Assembly: GCA_944324635.1 (NCBI GenBank)
Contig: CALUXC010000001.1
Location: 482,369-546,368, forward strand
Direction: 5' to 3'
Length of the DNA: 64,000 nt
Source of the DNA: Candidatus Avelusimicrobium intestinipullorum
Lineage (GTDB): Bacteria > Elusimicrobiota > Elusimicrobia > Elusimicrobiales > Elusimicrobiaceae
A program made the position numbers and the translations under genes. This document shows positions 52,529 to 59,389 of this stretch, piece after piece. The notes beneath the pieces were generated by a model. That model had not been told where the DNA came from and ran no database searches. It saw nothing but the letters and a program-made list of their open reading frames with translations. Each line of letters opens with the position of its first letter. Position 1 is the first letter of the stretch.

Positions 52529-53713
52529 ATGTTTTTTGATAAACCTTTTAACGACCTTACTTTTAACGACGTAGTCCAATTCTGCCGCCGCCAACTGCCC
52601 GAAGGCAAACAATTGGACTACAAATACATGTTGCCCAAAAACCACGAAAAATTTGCCAAAACCATCGCCTCTTTTGCCAATGCCATGGGCGGCACCATCA
52701 TCATCGGCGTGCAGGACGACAAAAACGACAAGCCCCGCCCGCCTTTTCTGGGTATTCCCTATCACGAAAAGGTGCGCAACTCCATAGAAGATATTATCCA
52801 AGTATACATTGACCCTATCGTTTTTGTGGACATTAACATCTGCGTAAACGACCGCGGCGACCGCATGTTTATCGTCATCAACATTCCGCAAAGCAACTTA
52901 ACGCCGCACCTGGTGGGCAAGTCCAAACGGGCCTATATCCGCACCGGGCAAAGCAGCCGCCCGGAAGCCATTGTGCACCCCGAAAAGCTCCCCTGGCTGC
53001 TGGACCACCGCCGCAAATCCGAACGGCTGCGCCATATTTTGTATGACAAGGCCGAAAGCCATTTTGACAATTACCTCAAAACCATGAACTTGTCTGCCGA
53101 CGGGCAAACCGTGCTGGCCATTTCCCTCACGCCCCTCTACCCCGAAGAACCGTTGACCGATTACAAACACCTGCCGCAAATGATTAAATCTTCTTCGGCG
53201 CGGGCGCCGTATGGCGTCATGGCGGACCCGGATTTTCCCCTCCAGCCCGTGCAGGACGGTGCCGCCGTCATTTCCAACAAACGCGGCGTGTACCGCATGA
53301 CGGAATTTAACTCCTACGGCTTGGTGATGAGCAAACAAATCATCACCCAGGAAGAAATCGTCAACGGGCACGCGGCCAAAACCGTGCGCATTGAACGGCT
53401 GGCCCAAACGCTCACCCTGTTTATGCTGACGGCACGCAAATTTTTGACTCGCCTGTCTTTTGGCGGGCCGCTGTATTTCCGTTTTAAGATGAACAATACC
53501 CGCGCCCTGCGCGCCCTGCTGGGGGCCAAACAAGCCACCGTGCTGGAAGACTACCTGCGCATGGACCGCAACCTTTCTTTGGCGGAGCTGGACACCAAAA
53601 TGCCCGCCATTTTGGAAGACATTCTGCACGAGGCGGCCTGGTCGCTGGGGTTGCAAACGGAAGAAGCGGAAATGAAAATGTTAATTGCACAATCTCTGAG
53701 GGAGGCTCACTAA
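52529..53713 (+). CDS. AlbA_2 (Schlafen-type) domain protein
   Basis: 394 aa, cytoplasmic. The N-terminal 150 residues match the AlbA_2/AAA_4 putative nucleic-acid-binding fold: QLDYKYMLPKNHEKFAKTIASFANAMGGTIIIGVQDD, followed by IDPIVFVDINICVND and KRAYIRTGQSSRPEA. The C-terminal part is helical and has no recognised domain. GAGGTGAAG precedes the ATG. The stop overlaps the SUI1/YciH ATG by one base (TAATG), so the two proteins are made together. Link to RNA or translation control is inferred. Confidence 0.78.
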   Translation: MFFDKPFNDLTFNDVVQFCRRQLPEGKQLDYKYMLPKNHEKFAKTIASFANAMGGTIIIGVQDDKNDKPRPPFLGIPYHEKVRNSIEDIIQVYIDPIVFVDINICVNDRGDRMFIVINIPQSNLTPHLVGKSKRAYIRTGQSSRPEAIVHPEKLPWLLDHRRKSERLRHILYDKAESHFDNYLKTMNLSADGQTVLAISLTPLYPEEPLTDYKHLPQMIKSSSARAPYGVMADPDFPLQPVQDGAAVISNKRGVYRMTEFNSYGLVMSKQIITQEEIVNGHAAKTVRIERLAQTLTLFMLTARKFLTRLSFGGPLYFRFKMNNTRALRALLGAKQATVLEDYLRMDRNLSLAELDTKMPAILEDILHEAAWSLGLQTEEAEMKMLIAQSLREAH

Positions 53714-54039
53714 TGGGCGAAGTTTTCTTTTCCACAGATCCGGTTTTCTGCCCGCATTGCAAACATATTCCCTGCGTATGCAACCGCCTGGGTGCGCCCA
53801 AAAAGCAAACCGAACCCGTGCGTGTGCGGTTTGCCAAAAACGCCAAAGGAAGCGGCATGACCCTGGTGGAAAGGCTTCCGCTTCACCCGCAGGGGAAAGA
53901 AGATTTACTTAAAAAATTAAAAAAAGCGCTGGGGTGCGGAGGCACCCTGAAAGAGGGCCGGCTTGAATTGCAGGGCGATAAAAAAGCCCAAGCCGCCGCC
54001 GCGCTGGAAAAAGAAGGATACAAGGTGCGCGTATTATGA
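53713..54039 (+). CDS. SUI1/YciH (eIF1-like) family translation factor
   Basis: 108 aa with a small N-terminal Cys cluster (CPHCKHIPCVC) followed by the SUI1 fold: VRVRFAKNAKGSGMTLVERLP, KKLKKALGCGGTLKEGRLELQGDKK and a C-terminal KVRVL. Bacterial YciH relatives bind the 30S subunit and discriminate initiation complexes. Coupled to the AlbA_2 gene and, by ATGA, to the small membrane protein at 54036. Confidence 0.85.
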   Translation: MGEVFFSTDPVFCPHCKHIPCVCNRLGAPKKQTEPVRVRFAKNAKGSGMTLVERLPLHPQGKEDLLKKLKKALGCGGTLKEGRLELQGDKKAQAAAALEKEGYKVRVL

Positions 54040-54188
54040 AAATACCTGCAGGAGTTTTGCTGGCGTTGGCACTGGTGTGCGGGATAGGGGTATTGTGGAT
54101 TTTTCAATCACGCCCGGCCAAGGAATGGCCGATTTTGGTACTCTTGGTGATATTGGGCGGCTGGCTGGCGCCTTCCCCCAAGAAGTGA
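54036..54188 (+). CDS. Small two-helix membrane protein, 50 aa
   Basis: The ATG overlaps the YciH stop (ATGA); 50 codons then TGA at 54186-54188. The sequence has two hydrophobic stretches (about 5-23, GVLLALALVCGIGVLWIF, and 31-45, WPILVLLVILGGWLA) with SRPAKE between and a KK end. Probably an inner-membrane micro-protein. No family known to me. Its conserved overlap supports that it is real. The pilin ATG follows 8 nt later. Confidence 0.55.
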   Translation: MKIPAGVLLALALVCGIGVLWIFQSRPAKEWPILVLLVILGGWLAPSPKK

Positions 54189-54196
54189 GGTTTTCC

Positions 54197-54658
54197 ATGA
54201 AAAAAGGTTTTACACTCATAGAACTGCTGGTGGTGGTGCTTATCATTGGGATTTTGTCTTCCATTGCCATACCGTCGTATTTCAACGCGGTGGAAAATGC
54301 CCGCATGACCGAAGCGGTAATGTTATGGGGGCGGCAAAAAAACTACGTAACGGGCAAACACCTCACCCAAGACCAGGCCGACCGCTTAACCGAACGGCTG
54401 CAAAAGTCCAACCTAAAGCATTACACGGGCTACGCCTATTGCCGCCCGAAAGACTCGGCCGACGAACCCTGCTGGGAAGCCGTTTTTACCCAAACGGACG
54501 ACTCCCCCCATACCGCCTATAAATTGACGACGACGCATAATTTTATGCGCCTGGCGTGCATTGGCTTAAACGAAGCCGGAAAAGACTTTTGCCAAGGCCA
54601 AGCGGGCGACGAGCCACCCGTCACTTTGGACGGGGAAGAAGCCTACCTGATACGCTAA
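54197..54658 (+). CDS. Type IV pilin-like protein (orphan copy 4)
   Basis: 153 aa. Leader MKKG, FTLIELLVVVLIIGILSSIAI, then PSYFNAVENARMTEAVMLW. GTGAGG lies upstream; it sits at the end of the AlbA_2-YciH-microprotein unit. The C-terminal domain carries several cysteines (YCRPKDSADEPC, ACIGLNEAGKDFC). The normal QE(L/V)YY...NG block after the stalk is replaced here by GRQKNYVTGKHLTQDQA, so it diverges from copies 1-3. Confidence 0.87.
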   Translation: MKKGFTLIELLVVVLIIGILSSIAIPSYFNAVENARMTEAVMLWGRQKNYVTGKHLTQDQADRLTERLQKSNLKHYTGYAYCRPKDSADEPCWEAVFTQTDDSPHTAYKLTTTHNFMRLACIGLNEAGKDFCQGQAGDEPPVTLDGEEAYLIR

Positions 54659-54677
54659 CCATACTTCGCAATTTATC

Positions 54678-54711
54678 CAAAAAAATCCCCGGCTAAGCCG
54701 GGGAATTTTTT
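54678..54711. terminator. Bidirectional terminator between orphan pilin 4 and pilin remnant
   Basis: Stem ATCCCCGGC / GCCGGGGA with A6 and T6 flanks. On the minus strand it directly follows the stop codon of the pilin remnant. Confidence 0.8.
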
Positions 54712-55018
54712 ACCACGGTAAATCACATTCTTCCGCCCCGCATAGGGATTTGCACAATTTCTTCCCAAAGGCGCTATTCCCCTGGCAGGAAAACTGCCGC
54801 TCCGTATTGGCAGTTTTGGGGGCAAACCCAAACATATAGTCCGCCGTATCCACACTGCACGGTTTCGGCGTAATAAATAGCCCATACGGCGAAGGAGCAA
54901 AACAAAAGTTCTTGCTCACTGCATGGCTCACCCCGCCTATGCCGCCCTCTTCCACGGGCAGACCCACATCTTCCAGCCAAGCCTGTGCGGCAATAAGAGT
55001 TAAACCTATTCTTTTCGT
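54710..55018 (-). pseudogene. Remnant of a type IV pilin gene, N-terminus lost
   Basis: An open frame of 102 codons runs from after a TAA at 55019 to the stop at 54710. It lacks a usable ATG. It starts KRIGLTLIAAQAWLEDVGLP, which looks like the pilin motif GFTLI joined to a point well inside the globular domain, that is, an internal deletion of the membrane helix and stalk. The C-terminal part (NFCFAPSPYGLFI, RQFSCQGNSAFGKKLCKSLC) has the cysteine pattern of orphan pilins, and a typical pilin terminator follows. Most likely a decayed gene. Alternatively it starts at a GTG (54967). Confidence 0.5.
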
Positions 55019-55064
55019 TTACGAAGCACGCCGTTTTGCCAAGCCAAAATTGCCCTTTCAAAGC

Positions 55065-55100
55065 TAAAAAAACGGCGGACAAGCTTTCGCCTATCCGCCG
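55065..55100 (-). terminator. Terminator after etfA
   Basis: Stem CGGCGGA / TCCGCCG, then TTTTTTTAG on the minus strand. It ends the acyl-CoA dehydrogenase-etfB-etfA unit. Confidence 0.8.
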
Positions 55101-55121
55101 ATTAAAAACTTTTCCAGCCTA

Positions 55122-56108
55122 TTATTTCAAGGCTTCCAACATGGCAGGGACCACGTCGTACAGGTCGCCCTGGACGGCATAGTTGGCCACTTTCATGATG
55201 GGGGCTTCGGGGTCCTTGTTAATGGCCACAATCACGTCCGAGCCGCTCATGCCGGCCATATGCTGAATTTGCCCCGAAATACCGCAAGCGATATACACTT
55301 TCGGTTTTACGGTGCGGCCCGTAAGCCCGATTTGATAGCGGTAATCAATCCAGCCGCTGTCCACCGGTGCGCGAGAAGCCGCCACCGCGCCGCCTAAACG
55401 GTCGGCCAATTTATGCAGCAAGGCAAACCCTTCCGCCTTGCCTACGCCGCGGCCGCCGGCCACAATAATTTCCGCTTCCGAGAGGTCCATTCCGTCCCCC
55501 TGGCTTTTGATAAATTTCACAAACTTCGCCATCGACGTATGTTTAGCCGGGTCAAAAGCAAATTTGACCACTTCGCCCGTGCGGCCCGCCTGCAGCGCGG
55601 CCTTTTCGTACGACATCGGCCGCAAAGAGCACATTTCCGGGCGCGTATGCGCACAGGTGATGGTGGCCATCAAGTTGCCGCCAAAAGTGGGGCGCGTGGC
55701 ATGGAGCTGGCCGTCTTCTTTGTTGATGACGACTTCCGTAGCGTCCGCCGTCAAACCGGTGCCCACAAAAATGGCCGTCTTGGCCGAAAGCGAGCGGCCC
55801 AAGTTGGTGGCGGGAAGCAAAAATTTGTTGGGCTTATGGGCGGCCACCATGTCCGCCAGCACTTTGGCGTACACGTCGTCCACATAGTTTTCCAGGGCTT
55901 TATCGTCGCACACGTACACCACGTCCGCCCCGTGTTCAAACAAATCTTTGGCGAATTTTTCCACCTGGTATCCCACCAGCACGGCGCAGAGTTTTTCGCC
56001 CAAATCGTCGGCCAATTGGCGGCCTGCAGTCAATAGTTCCAAGGCGGTGGGGCTCAATTTGCCGCGTTGCGCCTCGGCGAAAATCCAAACGTTTTTGCAA
56101 TCTTTCAT
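55122..56108 (-). CDS. etfA: Electron transfer flavoprotein alpha subunit
   Basis: 328 aa. Alpha subunit holding FAD; the C-terminal FAD signature YQIGLTGRTVKPKVYIACGISGQIQHMAGM is clear, and IVAINKDPEAPIMKVANYAVQGD follows. Works with EtfB to take electrons from the adjacent acyl-CoA dehydrogenase. Located 10 nt after etfB. Whether this pair is of the bifurcating type cannot be decided by eye. Confidence 0.92.
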   Translation of the reverse strand: MKDCKNVWIFAEAQRGKLSPTALELLTAGRQLADDLGEKLCAVLVGYQVEKFAKDLFEHGADVVYVCDDKALENYVDDVYAKVLADMVAAHKPNKFLLPATNLGRSLSAKTAIFVGTGLTADATEVVINKEDGQLHATRPTFGGNLMATITCAHTRPEMCSLRPMSYEKAALQAGRTGEVVKFAFDPAKHTSMAKFVKFIKSQGDGMDLSEAEIIVAGGRGVGKAEGFALLHKLADRLGGAVAASRAPVDSGWIDYRYQIGLTGRTVKPKVYIACGISGQIQHMAGMSGSDVIVAINKDPEAPIMKVANYAVQGDLYDVVPAMLEALK

Positions 56109-56118
56109 GGCAGTATCC

Positions 56119-56916
56119 TTAAATATATTTTCCGTCTTTCAAAAGACGCACCAAATTGGCGGCTTTTTCTTTGCCGTTGGCGCCTTCCACCGCTACGGCA
56201 CACACTTCGCGTTTGGGCACGAAGGATTTCACCACGCGGGTGGGGCAGTTTTTCACGCCCAGCATGGTTTTATCCGCGCCGATATCGTCGGCAGTCCATT
56301 TGGTCACCGTGGCGCGTTTGGCGGCCATGCGGCCTTTTACGCTGCGCACACGCGGGCTGTTGATTTCTTTCACCACCGAAATCACACACGGAAACGGCAG
56401 CTCCAGCACTTCGCTTCCGTCTTCGGTCAGGCGTTCCACCACGATGGATTTTTCTTTCACTTCCACCACTTTTTTTACAAACGCCGCGTTGGGCATTTTA
56501 AGCCAGGCGGAAATCTGCGGCCCGATATGGCCGGTGTCGCTGTCGTTGGTCTGTTTGCCGCAGATAATCAAATCCACAGGCTGGGCGGCATTGATTTTTT
56601 CAATGCCTTTAGACAGCGCATAGCTGGTGGACCAGGTGTCCGAACCGGCAAAGGCCATGTCGCCCAGTTGGAAGACGTTATCGGCCCCGCGGGCAATGCT
56701 GTCGCGCAGGACGGCTTCGGCCTGCGGCGGGCCCATGGTGATGACGGACACCGTACCGCCTTGCTGTTCTTTAAGCGTTACGGCTTCTTCCAGGGCGTAT
56801 TCGTCAAAAGGGTTCATGGCACTCGCCGCGCCGGAGCGGATTAAGCAGCCGGTGGCGGGGTCTATTTTCACGTTATCCGATTTGGGGGTTTGCTTCACGC
56901 AAGCTACAATATGCAT
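56119..56916 (-). CDS. etfB: Electron transfer flavoprotein beta subunit
   Basis: 265 aa. Starts HIVACVKQTPKSDNVKIDPATG, with NPFDEYALEEAVTLKEQ and GPPQAEAVLRDSIARGAD; ICGKQTNDSDTGHIGPQISAWL carries the nucleotide/FAD-binding residues of EtfB. Lies 5 nt after the dehydrogenase gene. The trio forms an electron-transfer module. Confidence 0.92.
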   Translation of the reverse strand: MHIVACVKQTPKSDNVKIDPATGCLIRSGAASAMNPFDEYALEEAVTLKEQQGGTVSVITMGPPQAEAVLRDSIARGADNVFQLGDMAFAGSDTWSTSYALSKGIEKINAAQPVDLIICGKQTNDSDTGHIGPQISAWLKMPNAAFVKKVVEVKEKSIVVERLTEDGSEVLELPFPCVISVVKEINSPRVRSVKGRMAAKRATVTKWTADDIGADKTMLGVKNCPTRVVKSFVPKREVCAVAVEGANGKEKAANLVRLLKDGKYI

Positions 56917-56921
56917 AAAAA

Positions 56922-58157
56922 TTACTCCTCGTCGCCTTTAGCGGCGTATTCTTTGATAAGGGCCGTGATGATTTCGTTCTTTTGAATATGCACGGTACCT
57001 TCGTAAATTTGGGTGATTTTAGCGTCGCGCATGTATTTTTCCAGCGGGAAATCGCGCATGTACGCCACGCCGCCGCAGAGGGTGACGCATTCGTCGGCCA
57101 CTTCCATCGCCACGTTGGAGCAGAACAGCTTGGCTTCAGCGCTGTATTTGGTCCAGCGTTGGCCTTTGAGCTTTTTCAACTCGTCGTGCACGGTGGTGCC
57201 GTTGGCAAGCGCATTTTTAACAGCGGGCAGATATTCTTCGTCCATGCGGTGGGTGAGGCTGTACACCAGCGCGCGGCCGGCTTCCGTTTTGGCGGCCAGT
57301 TCGGCCACTTTGTGACCCAGCGCCTGGAAGGTGATAATCGGCTGGCCGAATTGTTTGCGCGTGCGCAAGTACGGAATGGTTTCGTCCAGCGCGCCCTGCG
57401 CAATACCTACGGCCTGCGCCGCCACGCCGGGGCGGGAATAATCCAGGGTTTCCTGCAAGTAAAGAAGGCCGCGGCCTTCGCTTCCCAGCAGGTTTTCTTT
57501 CGGTACGCGGACGTTTTCAAAAATCAATTCGTACGTCGGGTTGGAGCGGATACCCATTTTTTCTTCTTTTTTGCCGAAGGAAAAACCGGGCGTACCTTTT
57601 TCAATCACCAAAAGCGATATGCCGCGCGCACCGCGGGCAGGATTGGTGTTGACGGCAACGGTATAAAAATCGGCTTCTTTGCCGGTGGAAATAAAGTGTT
57701 TGGTGCCGTTTACCACATAAAAATCGCCGTCTTTAATGGCGGTGGTTTTGAGGGCGGTAGCGTCCGAACCGGCTTCGGGTTCGGTCAAGGCAAAGGCCCA
57801 CAATTTTTTGCCGCTGGCCAAATCCGGGCACCAGCGTTCGCGCTGTTCTTTGGTGGCGGCCAAGAACATGGGAATGGCGCCCAGCGCGCTTGTACCGGGC
57901 GTAAGCGCCAGGCCCGCGCACACACGGGAAAGTTCTTCAAAGGCCATGGCCAGGCAGGTAATCCCCCCGCCCAAACCGCCGTATTCTTCGGGCAGCCACA
58001 AGCCCATCATGCCGGATTTGCGGTATTCTTCCAGCATTTGTTGGGAAAACTGTTCTTTGGCGTCCATTTCGGCGCGCAAAGGTTTGAGCTTTTTTTGGGC
58101 AAGTTCACGCGTGGCGTTTAGAACTTCCTGCTCCATTTCGTTTATCGCGTAATCCAT
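56922..58157 (-). CDS. Acyl-CoA dehydrogenase (butyryl-CoA dehydrogenase-like)
   Basis: 411 aa FAD enzyme of the acyl-CoA dehydrogenase family. Seen: FALTEPEAGSDATALKTTA (FAD-binding), GTKHFISTGKEADFY, RKQFGQPIITFQALGHKVAEL and the C-terminal catalytic Glu near 386 in ITQIYEGTVHIQKN. Compared with the usual enzyme there is an insertion of about 30 residues around position 300 (PAVKNALANGTTVHDELKK). With etfB and etfA downstream, it can reduce crotonyl-CoA-like acyl-CoA or oxidise short acyl-CoAs; substrate unknown. Starts one base from the glycosyltransferase stop. Confidence 0.88.
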   Translation of the reverse strand: MDYAINEMEQEVLNATRELAQKKLKPLRAEMDAKEQFSQQMLEEYRKSGMMGLWLPEEYGGLGGGITCLAMAFEELSRVCAGLALTPGTSALGAIPMFLAATKEQRERWCPDLASGKKLWAFALTEPEAGSDATALKTTAIKDGDFYVVNGTKHFISTGKEADFYTVAVNTNPARGARGISLLVIEKGTPGFSFGKKEEKMGIRSNPTYELIFENVRVPKENLLGSEGRGLLYLQETLDYSRPGVAAQAVGIAQGALDETIPYLRTRKQFGQPIITFQALGHKVAELAAKTEAGRALVYSLTHRMDEEYLPAVKNALANGTTVHDELKKLKGQRWTKYSAEAKLFCSNVAMEVADECVTLCGGVAYMRDFPLEKYMRDAKITQIYEGTVHIQKNEIITALIKEYAAKGDEE

Positions 58158-59389
58158 TATTTTTCTCCAGGGTTAAATTTTTTGAAATGTCTGCGTCTTC
58201 TGAAAAAGCGTCTTTTCCCGCCGTTTTTCTTGGTAGGCGGCACCAAACTTCTGTACAGGCGTTCCTGTTTTTTGACCATGGTGGAAGCCGTAAATTCCGA
58301 AAAATCGCGGTGGTCAATGGCCGCTTCAAAGCGTTCGCGCAAGGACGCATGGCGCAAGAGCACTTTGAGTTTATCGGCAAAGGTGTTGATGTCGTTGGGA
58401 GATACCAAAAAACCCGTTTTGTTGTTGGTAATCACTTCGCCAATGCCGTCCACATCGTAGCAAACGGCCGGCACCCGCATAGACATGGCTTCCAGCAAGG
58501 ACATCGGCAACCCCTCGCGCAGCGAAACGCTGGCGTACACATCGCTGATGGCCAGCAGTTCCAGCGGGTCATTTCTCCACCCGGGGAACAGCACTTGTTT
58601 TTCAATGCTCAAGTTCTTGGCCAAATTAATGGCGGTTTCTTTAAGCGGGCCTTCCCCCGTAAAGATAAAGTACACGTTTTTCATTTGGCTAAGCACTTTG
58701 TAAGCCGCCAGCACAAAATGAATCGGGTTTTTAAGCGGCTTAAAATTGGCCAGCGCCAACACCACTTTGGCATTGGCGGGGATTTTTAAGGAAGCCTTTT
58801 TGGCAACGGGGTCAAACTTAAGCGGCAAAATAGGATTAAAATTCACCCCCGCCCGGATCAGCTCCGTGCGGACGCCCTTGCCAATGCCCAGCTGTTTGGC
58901 TTCGGCCGCGTTGCGGCGGGAAACGAACACCAGTACATCGGTAAATTTGGCGCAGAATTTTTCCACCGCCACAAAAAACTTAAACTGTTTTTCGCCATGT
59001 TCCTTGGCAAACCCCAGCCCGTGGAACGTGTGCACCACTTTAGCCTTGCGCCAAAACAGGCGCGCCGCCAAGCGGCCCAGTACACCGGCTTTGGGCGCGT
59101 TGGTATGCACGATATCGGGTTTTACGCGGCGAAGCAGCAGCCCCGTTTGCACCAGGGCCGCCAAGTCGTGAAAAACGTATTTGGGGCGAATATCGTGGCG
59201 CAAAGCGGAAATAAAAAACACGTTGCGCGCATCGTTTTTAATCCGTCCGTCCAAGCGGCCTCCGGGGCCGGTGGCCAGATAGGTTTCAAACTGTTGTTTG
59301 TTGAGGGTTTTCAACGTCATCAGCACGCTGGCTTGCGCGCCGCCCTGGTCCATACGGGTGATGAAGTAAAGTATCTTAGTCTTTTCCAT
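58157..59389 (-). CDS. Glycosyltransferase family 4 (GT-B) enzyme
   Basis: 410 aa. N-terminal ILYFITRMDQGGAQASVLMTLKTL (GT4 acceptor side) and a C-terminal donor site with GEGPLKETAINLAKNL, VLFPGWRNDPLELL and the E-x7-E motif EGLPMSLLEAM. C-terminus is basic. Likely adds a sugar to a lipid- or polysaccharide-linked acceptor at the cytoplasmic face. Immediately followed by the dehydrogenase (start overlaps by one base) and preceded by the SpoIID gene. Confidence 0.85.
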   Translation of the reverse strand: MEKTKILYFITRMDQGGAQASVLMTLKTLNKQQFETYLATGPGGRLDGRIKNDARNVFFISALRHDIRPKYVFHDLAALVQTGLLLRRVKPDIVHTNAPKAGVLGRLAARLFWRKAKVVHTFHGLGFAKEHGEKQFKFFVAVEKFCAKFTDVLVFVSRRNAAEAKQLGIGKGVRTELIRAGVNFNPILPLKFDPVAKKASLKIPANAKVVLALANFKPLKNPIHFVLAAYKVLSQMKNVYFIFTGEGPLKETAINLAKNLSIEKQVLFPGWRNDPLELLAISDVYASVSLREGLPMSLLEAMSMRVPAVCYDVDGIGEVITNNKTGFLVSPNDINTFADKLKVLLRHASLRERFEAAIDHRDFSEFTASTMVKKQERLYRSLVPPTKKNGGKRRFFRRRRHFKKFNPGEK

